The position numbers and the translations under genes are program-made. The notes under the pieces are model-generated. The model was given only the letters and a program-made list of their open reading frames with translations. It was not told where the DNA came from and ran no database searches. 64,000 nt of DNA from an uncultured Lachnospiraceae bacterium (GTDB lineage Bacteria; Bacillota; Clostridia; Lachnospirales; Lachnospiraceae), in the NCBI GenBank assembly GCA_910578825.1, contig CAJTSB010000001.1, forward strand, positions 124,001 to 188,000, in the 5' to 3' direction. Positions 35,328-42,043 of this stretch are shown piece after piece. Within the stretch, counting starts at the first letter, position 1, and every line of letters starts with the position of its first letter.

Positions 35328-37091
35328 TTATTCCTCCACCGGCGGCCACATTTCCTCCAACAGAGAGGACTGCATACGTCCGTTTGGCAGGCGAAAACTT
35401 CTGGTTCTCGGTGACACGGTCTCTTCCGGTGAAATTACAACTTCACATAAAACAGGACCTTCTGTGTTCAAAACTTTCGGAAGAACCTCATCCAATTCCG
35501 TGTTCTTTGCCACACGAAATACCGGTACGTCATATGCAGCTGCAACTTTGCAGATATCCGGCATCTCCAGACCGCTGGATGTGCCGCTTGCCACATAATG
35601 ACCGTCAAATGTATTTCGCTGCATTGCGCGAATGCTTGCATAGCCTTCATTGTTCCAGATAAATATCTTTATAGGCAGCTGCAAACGTTTTACGGTCTCC
35701 AGTTCCTGCAAATTCATCTGGAATGCCCCATCTCCATTTATGAGCACAGTTCTTCTGCGCTCGTTGGCAATACAGGAGCCAATAGCGTAAGGCAGACCGA
35801 ATCCCATTGAACCCAGACCGGCGGCATTTTTCATCTTCTGTCCATACTTTATTCGAAACGCCTGATAGGTAATCTCACCAGCAGCCCCCGAACTTTCCGG
35901 AACGATAACGTCGTCTTCGGCAAGCTGATTACAAAGTCTGTCGATAAAATAATATGCGCTTACTTTATCCGTAGCTTTCCGGTGAAATTCAGTCACCACC
36001 GGATATTGCGTTCTAGTATTATGGCATTCCTCCAGCCACAAATTCCATTCCTCTTTTTTATCTTCCCATTCCTCCTGCTGCACAGCTTGTAAAAGAGATT
36101 CCAAAAAGTCATATGCATCACAACAGAGTTTGGTTTCCACCTGTTCTACCTGCATACGGTTCAGTTCATTTTCATCAATATCTACGATAATTTTTTTCGC
36201 ACATTTTCCGAAATTTTTCTCATTAAAGGCGGTGATACTGGTGTCCAGCCGGCTTCCAATGCACAGAAGGACGTCTGCTGACTGTAAAATCAGATTTGCG
36301 CCCCTGTCACCCATAGCGCCGGGATGACCTGCATACAGTCTGTCATCCTCACCCATCATGTCAATGGTTTTCCAGGTAGTCTGCACCGGTATCTGTAATT
36401 TCAGCAACAATTCTTTCCATACGTTCTTAGCACCTGCAAGTTTGATACCATTTCCAGCCAGCAGTAGTGGCCTTCGGGCATTCTTCAAAAGTTTTACAGT
36501 TTTTGCAACGCCATCCTCTATGCTGTTTTTGGAAGGGCACGGCATAACATAACCTTCCAGAGTGGTTTCGTCCACCATTGTTCCCTGTATGTCAAGAGGT
36601 ATGGACAGCCAGACCGGACCTTTTCTGTCGCTGGTTGCCTCCGCATAGGCACGCTCCAGGTGATACCTGATTTCTTGGGCGTCCATAACCTGAACGGCAT
36701 ATTTCGTAATTGGCTTAACCATATCAATAATCTGTACTTCCTGAGAGCCAATCTGGCGTACGCCTTTTTCCCCGACCAGATCTTCTCGTTTCGCCTGTCC
36801 GGATATAAGAAACATAGGAGTAGAATCTATCCAGCCGGCAGTTACCCCTGTAATTGCATTTGTCGCTCCAGGACCGGATGTGGTAAGACATACCCCTATT
36901 TCATTTGTGTGCTGTCCATAAGCCTCGGCAGCGATTGCCGCCGCCTGCTCGTGAAGGCAGCAGATATATTCTGTTTTAGAATTTCCAAGAGAGTCTACCA
37001 GGTGCATGGCGCCGCCGCCCGGGAGCATGAACACATGCTTTACTCCTTTAGACTCCAGAAAACGGAAAATATAATCTGATACTTTTATCAT
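35328..37091 (-). CDS. Acetolactate synthase-like thiamine diphosphate enzyme
   Basis: The 587-residue protein has the full three-domain layout of acetolactate-synthase-type enzymes. The catalytic glutamate is Glu48 (CLHEQAAAIAAEAYG), followed by SGPGATNAITGVTAGW, the central domain (LLLAGNGIKLAG) and the TPP motif GDGAFQMNLQELETV with FIWNNEGYAS near residues 455-485. No regulatory small subunit is nearby and the context is sugar synthesis, so branched-chain amino acid synthesis is unlikely. The known precedent is YerE of yersiniose synthesis, which adds an acetyl unit to CDP-4-keto-3,6-dideoxyglucose. The RfbFGH genes in this operon could supply that substrate, which is inference. A homologue is at 52462-54210. 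Confidence 0.85.
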   Translation of the reverse strand: MIKVSDYIFRFLESKGVKHVFMLPGGGAMHLVDSLGNSKTEYICCLHEQAAAIAAEAYGQHTNEIGVCLTTSGPGATNAITGVTAGWIDSTPMFLISGQAKREDLVGEKGVRQIGSQEVQIIDMVKPITKYAVQVMDAQEIRYHLERAYAEATSDRKGPVWLSIPLDIQGTMVDETTLEGYVMPCPSKNSIEDGVAKTVKLLKNARRPLLLAGNGIKLAGAKNVWKELLLKLQIPVQTTWKTIDMMGEDDRLYAGHPGAMGDRGANLILQSADVLLCIGSRLDTSITAFNEKNFGKCAKKIIVDIDENELNRMQVEQVETKLCCDAYDFLESLLQAVQQEEWEDKKEEWNLWLEECHNTRTQYPVVTEFHRKATDKVSAYYFIDRLCNQLAEDDVIVPESSGAAGEITYQAFRIKYGQKMKNAAGLGSMGFGLPYAIGSCIANERRRTVLINGDGAFQMNLQELETVKRLQLPIKIFIWNNEGYASIRAMQRNTFDGHYVASGTSSGLEMPDICKVAAAYDVPVFRVAKNTELDEVLPKVLNTEGPVLCEVVISPEETVSPRTRSFRLPNGRMQSSLLEEMWPPVEE

Positions 37092-37106
37092 GATGTCCTC
37101 CCTGAC

Positions 37107-38156
37107 TTATCGGCAAAGCTCATGCTCCACATATTCCGCAATCAGATGCCCCACAAAAATATGGGCTTCCTGCACCCGTGGCGTTATTTTGGATGGAATC
37201 TTTATGATATAATCACAAATTTCCTCCAGTTCCGGGTTATCATGTTCACCCATCAGCATGACTGTCCGTATTTCCTGTTTTTTAGCAAATCGAAGCGCTT
37301 CCAAAATATTTTTTGATTTTCCGCTTGTGGATATTGCAACCAGCATATCTCCGGGCCTTGCCTTTGCCTCCAACTGCCGGACAAAGATACGCTCATAACT
37401 ATAATCGTTTGCAATTGCCGTTAATGCAGAAGTATTCACAGTCAATGCCTCTGCATTCAATGCCCGCCGTTCCTTATAAAACCGGCTGACAAATTCTGTC
37501 GCAATATGTTGCGCGTCTGCCGCACTTCCTCCGTTACCGCAGAGAAAAATCTGTTTCTGCTGTGCCTGATTCTGCGCTGTTTCCTGTGCGACATCCATCA
37601 CTTTGGATATTAAATCCTGATCAGAAATAATTTTTTTAAAGATGTCCGTATGCTCTTCCCAACGCCGGTAGAAAAAGTGATTCGGACGTTCCGTGTCATT
37701 CAGATTGTTAAGAATTCCGATCAATTCCCATAGACAGCCTTCTCCTCCAGCAGATTGTAAGATAATATCTGCAGCATGTCTGGCATTGCCAATTGCATCA
37801 GCCGGGCAAATGCCGATTCCGGCATATTTCAGTGGTTCCACATCATATTTTCCATCACCGATATAACAGATTTCGTCCCTGCTAAAGCCCGTCTTTTGTT
37901 CCAGCTCAATCAGGGCGTCTTTTTTATGTTTATTCCCACGATAAAAATATTTCCACGGAAACCTGTCTTCAAAATAAGATACAATTTCCGTATTTTCTCC
38001 CGTAATTGCCGCCAGAAGAAACCCCTGTTTATCCAGCTCAAAAATGGCGTCTATGTCCTTTAAATTGATCTTTTTCTGTTCATGTCCCTGTGTATCAACA
38101 ATCACTGCTCCGTCTGTGAGTACACCATCTATATCAAATACCAGTAACTTTATCAT
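37107..38156 (-). CDS. KdsC-like HAD phosphatase fused to GmhA-like SIS isomerase
   Basis: This 349-residue protein joins two enzymes normally encoded separately. Residues 1-160 are a KdsC/NeuC-side type HAD phosphatase (VFDIDGVLTDGAV with the DxD motif, ITGENTEIV, CYIGDGKYDVEPL). Residues 175-349 are a SIS isomerase closely resembling GmhA (FLCGNGGSAADAQHIATEF, LVAISTSGKSKNIL, EAHIFVGHLIAEYVEH). The gene lies four bases downstream of the NeuB-like synthase. By analogy with Kdo synthesis (isomerase, PEP-condensing synthase, phosphatase), the two genes could encode all three steps leading to an ulosonic acid. The sugar phosphate used is unknown. The ribosome binding site is weak (GGGG), so coupling to neuB is likely. 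Confidence 0.88.
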   Translation of the reverse strand: MIKLLVFDIDGVLTDGAVIVDTQGHEQKKINLKDIDAIFELDKQGFLLAAITGENTEIVSYFEDRFPWKYFYRGNKHKKDALIELEQKTGFSRDEICYIGDGKYDVEPLKYAGIGICPADAIGNARHAADIILQSAGGEGCLWELIGILNNLNDTERPNHFFYRRWEEHTDIFKKIISDQDLISKVMDVAQETAQNQAQQKQIFLCGNGGSAADAQHIATEFVSRFYKERRALNAEALTVNTSALTAIANDYSYERIFVRQLEAKARPGDMLVAISTSGKSKNILEALRFAKKQEIRTVMLMGEHDNPELEEICDYIIKIPSKITPRVQEAHIFVGHLIAEYVEHELCR

Positions 38157-38160
38157 TGAT

Positions 38161-38985
38161 TCAACCCCGCAGTTTGGCTTTTACCTGTAATTCAGCCTCT
38201 GTAAGCATCTTGTCACCAGAGCCTAAAACCACCTCTGCCATCCTGATTTCTTTAACTAACTGGCACAGTTCTTCCGGTTCAATGGACGCTTTCTGGTCAC
38301 TGCCGTACATTTCCCTGTCCAGTGTAATATGACGCTCTATCGAGGATGCTCCCTTTACAACAGCGCAAACGCTTACGAAGGTTCCTGCCTCGTGTCCGCT
38401 GTATCCTACCTTACAGTCATATCGTTCCCTGAGCCAGTCCATAACCCGCAGGTTGGCATCTTCCTCTTTCATTGGATAGGTGCTGTTGCAGTGCATCAGT
38501 TCAAACTTACAGCCATGTTTGCGGAAAATTTCAACGGCATGGTCTATTTCTTCGTATGTGCTCATTCCCGTTGCGATAAAAGTATACCGCTGTTCTTTTG
38601 CAATTTCTTCCAACAGTTCGTCATTCGTCAGCATGGCGGACGCAACTTTATTGTATTTTAAATGAAACAGCTGCAAAAATTTCTGGGCATCAAGATCCCA
38701 GGCAGATGCAAACCAGTCTATGCCTTTTTGCCGGCAATAGCGGTCTATTTCCTGGTATTCTTCCAGACCAAATTCAAGCCCTTCCTTTTGTTCACGCTGC
38801 GTAGTGCCCCAGGGGCTTTCACGAAATCCATCCAGATATTCTTTCGTGTATACTTTGTCGATGGTTCTTTTTTGAAATTTAACAGCGTCACATCCGGCAT
38901 TGGCGGCTGCATCTATTAACTCCTTCGCTAACTGCATATCTCCATTATGATTGATTCCAATTTCTGCTGTTATGAATGTGTTCAT
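38161..38985 (-). CDS. NeuB-like PEP-condensing ulosonic acid synthase lacking the SAF domain
   Basis: The 274-residue protein is the TIM-barrel part of NeuB-type synthases, which condense phosphoenolpyruvate with an aldose or aldose phosphate. Motifs are AEIGINHNGDMQLAKEL at the N-terminus, CDAVKFQKR, MHCNSTYPMKEED, VGYSGHE and IERHITLDR. Typical NeuB proteins are about 340-350 residues with a C-terminal SAF (antifreeze-like) domain; here the frame ends right after the barrel. It is the first gene of the leftward operon, 84 bp from the left inverted site. ATG 38985 has an AGGAG five bases upstream. No CMP-sugar synthetase gene is in the window. Confidence 0.88.
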   Translation of the reverse strand: MNTFITAEIGINHNGDMQLAKELIDAAANAGCDAVKFQKRTIDKVYTKEYLDGFRESPWGTTQREQKEGLEFGLEEYQEIDRYCRQKGIDWFASAWDLDAQKFLQLFHLKYNKVASAMLTNDELLEEIAKEQRYTFIATGMSTYEEIDHAVEIFRKHGCKFELMHCNSTYPMKEEDANLRVMDWLRERYDCKVGYSGHEAGTFVSVCAVVKGASSIERHITLDREMYGSDQKASIEPEELCQLVKEIRMAEVVLGSGDKMLTEAELQVKAKLRG

Positions 38986-39069
38986 TTCTTCTCCTGTTCT
39001 ATATGTATCTCTAAATATTTCTAAATTTTTTAATAAAAGCCAGTATTCTCATATAAGGTAATTAAGTAA

Positions 39070-39099
39070 ATGTAACACAATAGCCAGTATGTTACATTT
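39070..39099 (+). repeat. Left inverted recombination site of the invertible segment
   Basis: This 30-bp sequence matches the reverse complement of 41875-41904 with one mismatch (C at 39078). It is built from two 9-bp arms, TGTAACACA and TATGTTACA (one mismatch from a perfect inverted pair), around the 8-bp core ATAGCCAG. Arm-core-arm structure with an asymmetric 8-bp core is typical of tyrosine recombinase exchange sites. Confidence 0.88.
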
Positions 39100-39205
39100 A
39101 TGTGGATGGAATTGTAAAAGACAAAAAACTCATCATAAACAGAATAAAAGAATTGGGAAATAGTTTTGGGAAATCATTTTTTTAGAGAAGGTTAGAGTAA
39201 AATAG

Positions 39206-39231
39206 AACCACCAGATGACATTCCGGTGGTT
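39206..39231. terminator. Hairpin terminator inside the segment, downstream of the AAA-ATPase gene
   Basis: Arms AACCACC (39206-39212) and GGTGGTT (39225-39231) enclose a 12-nt loop directly beside the stop codon of the minus-strand gene at 39232. T-rich sequence follows on both strands. It would stop transcripts of the segment's own genes from entering the left operon in the present orientation. Confidence 0.65.
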
Positions 39232-40923
39232 TTAAGACGCGCCAATTAAGACGGCTTTCCCCTCAAAGGCAAAGCCGTATTTGCGGATCCGCCCTGCCGG
39301 AATTCCCCGCGCAATTAATTCCTGCTCATATTGTTTCTCTTCAATCTGGGCAAGCGCTGCGGCAACCGTGTCCTCAAGGCTGTTTTCTGTCCTCGTTTTA
39401 CGCACCTTAAATTCAATAATGACGCCGTCCACGGAATCATCCAAAGGCTCTAACATCACGTCATATCTACCAAATCCGCTTTCCCGGTTGGAGCGCAGCC
39501 GGTATTTATCTTGCAAATCAACCAGAAGACCCAGTACAAACCCATGGTAGAAACGCTCCGGTTCCGATTTGCCCTGTTTAGCGGTGTCAAAATAACTGAA
39601 TGTATTTAACACAACACGGTTCATGTAATCGTTCATGGCGTCCACATCACCAAGCAGCAAAGCCTTGATGAATGTATTATAAGCGGATTCTGTTTCCGCG
39701 AACCAGTCATGAATCAAATCTTCAAACATAATTTCAACTTCAAAATTTGTAAGCCCCAGCGTATAATGCCCTCGTTTTTGCCCGGAACGTGTTTCGGCTT
39801 CCTGCACATCCAAAACTTTCAGGTATCCACTTGTTAGCATTAGACTCCAGATGGCGCCCGGCTTTTTGTTGAGCTGGCTGAATACAATTTCTTCATCGAT
39901 TTCCGCTACAACAGTTCCACCCTGCATAAGTATTTCGAACTGTTTCTTAACATCCGCATCGGCCTGTTGAAGTTGAAGGGCAATCAGACTGTTTGAGCTG
40001 GAATTTGCCCAGTAGGTTTTGAATTTTCCTGTGTCAAGATAATTTAGAATAGACCATGGGTTGTAAATGTCTGTCATTTTTCCGAACGTAAAACCATCAT
40101 ACCATTTTTTTACGATATCTTTTTTCGGGAGTTTCTGTTCATCCATTGCCGCAAACACTTCTTCTTCCGTAAAACCAAAAGCGTCCGCATATTCATCTGA
40201 TGTGATGGTAATCGCTTTCAGGTTGTTTAAGTCTGAAAATATGCTTTCCTTACTTACCCTTGTAATTCCCGTCATAATGGCGCGCTCCAGGAAGGGATTT
40301 GTCTTAAATGTCGCATTGAACATACTCCTTGTATAGCTTACCATATCATCCCAATAGCCGTTTACATAAGCCTCCTGCATCGGCGTATCGTATTCGTCCA
40401 GCAGGATGATGACCTTCTTATCATAGTAACGACTTAAAAATTCGGACAACCTGTGCAATGCGAGGGTGGCATCCGCGTCGTTCATGGTTCCGGATATTCT
40501 GTCAAAATATGTTTTTTCTTTATCATTCAGAAAGTCTCCGTTTTTCAAAAAAGAATTCTGCTGATAGAGCTGTTCCAAAAACATATTTATCTTAAGCTTT
40601 GTCGTCTCAAAATCTCGTTCCTTAATATTGGCAAACGTCAGGTTGATGACAGGATAAGTCCCCTGAAGTTTCTGGTATTTTTCCTCTTTCCAGATGTCAA
40701 GCCCTTCAAACAACTTGCCCTGACCGGTATATTTGACGGAGAAGAAATGATCCAGCATGTTTATGGTAAGCGTCTTGCCAAAACGCCGGGGACGTGTGAT
40801 TAAGGTGACATCATCCGCGTTTTCCCACCATTCTTTGATAAATATGGTTTTGTCTATATAAAAATAGTCATTTGTAATAATCTTTTCAAAATCCTGTATT
40901 CCGATACCTACGGTTTTTGCCAT
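39232..40923 (-). CDS. AAA-ATPase-like / PD-(D/E)XK nuclease-fold protein
   Basis: This 563-residue protein matches the widespread family combining an N-terminal AAA-ATPase-like domain (PF09820 type) with a C-terminal PD-(D/E)XK nuclease-fold domain (PF08011 type). The Walker A is the family variant RPRRFGKT near residue 46, and Walker B is VIILLDEYD near residue 175. The C-terminal fold shows GRYDVMLEP then GVIIEFKVRK. The cellular role of the family is not established; it is often multicopy in gut anaerobes. ATG 40923 has an AGGAGGG eight bases upstream; a longer frame of 17 codons lacks one. It sits inside the inverted sites, downstream of the recombinase gene on the same strand. Confidence 0.85.
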   Translation of the reverse strand: MAKTVGIGIQDFEKIITNDYFYIDKTIFIKEWWENADDVTLITRPRRFGKTLTINMLDHFFSVKYTGQGKLFEGLDIWKEEKYQKLQGTYPVINLTFANIKERDFETTKLKINMFLEQLYQQNSFLKNGDFLNDKEKTYFDRISGTMNDADATLALHRLSEFLSRYYDKKVIILLDEYDTPMQEAYVNGYWDDMVSYTRSMFNATFKTNPFLERAIMTGITRVSKESIFSDLNNLKAITITSDEYADAFGFTEEEVFAAMDEQKLPKKDIVKKWYDGFTFGKMTDIYNPWSILNYLDTGKFKTYWANSSSNSLIALQLQQADADVKKQFEILMQGGTVVAEIDEEIVFSQLNKKPGAIWSLMLTSGYLKVLDVQEAETRSGQKRGHYTLGLTNFEVEIMFEDLIHDWFAETESAYNTFIKALLLGDVDAMNDYMNRVVLNTFSYFDTAKQGKSEPERFYHGFVLGLLVDLQDKYRLRSNRESGFGRYDVMLEPLDDSVDGVIIEFKVRKTRTENSLEDTVAAALAQIEEKQYEQELIARGIPAGRIRKYGFAFEGKAVLIGAS

Positions 40924-40973
40924 GTGTTCAGCCCTCCTTTTTAAGCTTTCCACTTCTTGCAGGTATCGTATCA

Positions 40974-41003
40974 TATATAATTTTTAAAAGCAAGGAGATA
41001 CAA
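40974..41003 (-). promoter_or_regulatory. Candidate promoter for the AAA-ATPase gene
   Basis: In minus-strand order TTGTAT (40998-41003) precedes TATATA (40974-40979) by 18 nt, about 50 bp upstream of the start at 40923. An alternative pairing in the same stretch is TTGCTT with TACGAT. The match is moderate and the gap is AT-rich, so this is tentative. Confidence 0.3.
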
Positions 41004-41082
41004 AAGTCGGAAATAACCCTGCGTACTCATTTTTAACGTCCGAGCTTTCCCGCTGGCTGAGTAATTGAAATGGTGACAATTT

Positions 41083-41655
41083 TTACATCAACTCCATTCC
41101 CAGATATGCTTTATCCAGATCGTCCTGTGTCACGCCAAGGTATCGTTTGGTAATCTTATAGTCGCTGTGGTTGTAGATCTCCATAATGACGATCGGGGAC
41201 ACGGAGCCGCTGGTCCATGCATGATATCCCCATGTTTTACGCAGGGAATGGCAGGCAATCCTTCCGGCAATCCCGATGGCGACGACTGCCGCGTGAATAA
41301 TTCGCCAGGCCTGTACCCGGCTGATAGCTTTGGCGCTTTTTCGGTTATTGGCAAAAATAAATTCACATTTTTTATGTGGGTAGAGCTGGCGCAAAGCGCC
41401 CAATATCTGTGCGTTTAATGCAATTGTTTTCGTCTTTCCTGTTTTTTGTTCCGTAATAGTTACATGGTTTTGGAACACCTCGCGCTTTTCGTCATAGACG
41501 TCCGACCACCTCATTCGTAGTAAATCACTGATTCGAAGCGCGGTATAAGCGCCCATGATAACCATTGTGTAATTGCGAAATTGTCCTTTTTGCAGAAAAA
41601 AATCTGCAAGTTCCTTAAGCTGTTTTTTGTTTCTGATAGGTTCTGTTGCTGCCAT
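41083..41655 (-). CDS. Short tyrosine recombinase (FimB/FimE-like invertase)
   Basis: The 190-residue protein consists of a tyrosine recombinase catalytic domain with almost no N-terminal core-binding domain, the size of FimB/FimE-type DNA invertases. The catalytic set is visible: Arg41 (ALRISDLLRMRW), a lysine at 71 or 74 in the beta-hairpin, His136 and Arg139 (CHSLRKTWGYHAW), His163 (NHSDYK) and the nucleophile Tyr172 (RYLGV). It lies between the two inverted sites, 220 bp from the right one, which identifies it as the likely enzyme acting on them. ATG 41655 has an AGGAGG seven bases upstream. I see no second recombinase or excisionase in the window. Confidence 0.92.
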   Translation of the reverse strand: MAATEPIRNKKQLKELADFFLQKGQFRNYTMVIMGAYTALRISDLLRMRWSDVYDEKREVFQNHVTITEQKTGKTKTIALNAQILGALRQLYPHKKCEFIFANNRKSAKAISRVQAWRIIHAAVVAIGIAGRIACHSLRKTWGYHAWTSGSVSPIVIMEIYNHSDYKITKRYLGVTQDDLDKAYLGMELM

Positions 41656-41838
41656 TTGTCTGCCTCCTTTTTCTTATGTACAAGAACAGTCTAATTTGGA
41701 TAAAGGAGCGCTGCAACAAATTAGCCGCTATTTAACTTTTTGTGGTATATTTGAGAAGGAATGATCTTCGATCAATTGTACGTTTTCCAGTTTCCGGAAA
41801 TTCAGGCTTATTTTCACTTTAAAATATGCCGAATTCGC

Positions 41839-41872
41839 TTGCATATAAGCAGTTCTGATGTTAAAATATAAT
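41839..41872 (+). promoter_or_regulatory. Outward-facing promoter at the right edge of the invertible segment
   Basis: TTGCAT (41839-41844) is followed after 17 nt by TAAAAT (41862-41867), which overlaps a perfect TATAAT (41867-41872). The -10 ends three bases before the right inverted site, so transcription would begin within or just after the site and run into the right operon at 42044. The region 41656-42043 has no supported gene apart from this promoter, the site and the leader described separately. Because the hexamers are inside the segment, inversion would point them at the left operon. Confidence 0.6.
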
Positions 41873-41874
41873 AC

Positions 41875-41904
41875 AAATGTAACATACTGGCTATTATGTT
41901 ACAT
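41875..41904 (-). repeat. Right inverted recombination site of the invertible segment
   Basis: This 30-bp site has perfect 9-bp inverted arms, TGTAACATA (41877-41885) and TATGTTACA (41894-41902), around the 8-bp core CTGGCTAT. The core is the exact reverse complement of the left site's core, and 29 of 30 bases match the left site when inverted. The asymmetric core fixes the orientation and predicts inversion of the DNA between. Confidence 0.9.
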
Positions 41905-41914
41905 CGGTTTCAGC

Positions 41915-41937
41915 AGGAGGTAATGGATATGTCATAG
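41915..41937 (+). promoter_or_regulatory. Leader mini-ORF (Met-Ser-stop) with strong ribosome binding site
   Basis: An AGGAGG (41915-41920) lies eight bases before ATG 41929, which is followed by TCA and TAG: a two-codon reading frame ending at 41937. The stop codon abuts the hairpin that starts at 41938. A ribosome terminating here would cover the 5' arm of the hairpin. It may be a regulatory leader or the remnant of a lost gene; I cannot tell which. Confidence 0.4.
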
Positions 41938-41990
41938 GCAGATAGGACAAAAGAAGCAAACGCTTTGTTTTATCTGCATTTTTCTTATTC
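41938..41990 (+). terminator. Candidate attenuator hairpin in the right-operon leader
   Basis: GCAGATA (41938-41944) pairs with TATCTGC (41971-41977), with imperfect inner pairing that includes AAGC/GCTT around an AAAC loop. A T-rich tract (ATTTTTCTTATT) follows directly. It lies about 65 nt after the inferred transcription start and 54 bp before the first gene, where an intrinsic terminator would act as an attenuator. The inner stem has bulges, so strength is uncertain. Confidence 0.5.
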
Positions 41991-42043
41991 AAATGTACAA
42001 GCTGACAAGTACGAAAACAGACGAAAGTGAATAGGTGGAAATT

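Larger units (their letters stand above)
39070..41904. other. Putative invertible DNA segment (phase switch) with own recombinase
   Basis: The 2.8-kb segment is bounded by two 30-bp sites in inverted orientation sharing the same 8-bp core. It contains a FimB/FimE-like tyrosine recombinase gene, an AAA-ATPase/PD-(D/E)XK gene and an outward promoter-like sequence three bases inside the right site. Inverted placement predicts inversion rather than excision. The segment separates two divergent glycan operons (leftward from 38985, rightward from 42044). I infer that inversion redirects the edge promoter from one operon to the other; the current state would favour the right operon. This is not demonstrated by the sequence alone. 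Confidence 0.75.

Noticed and set aside
39100..39205. A leftward promoter at the left inner edge of the invertible segment (TTTACA followed by TAACAT).
   Set aside because: The -10 match is poor and lies inside the recombination site. I found nothing comparable to the right-edge promoter, so I did not annotate it.
41656..41838. A promoter for the recombinase gene in the minus direction upstream of 41655.
   Set aside because: Several weak hexamers occur but no pair with good spacing and identity, so no specific promoter is claimed.
39070..41904. Interpreting the recombinase and repeats as an integrated phage or integrative element with att sites.
   Set aside because: The sites are in inverted, not direct, orientation, and there are no excisionase, conjugation or phage genes. 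The recombinase is the short invertase size without an N-terminal arm-binding domain.
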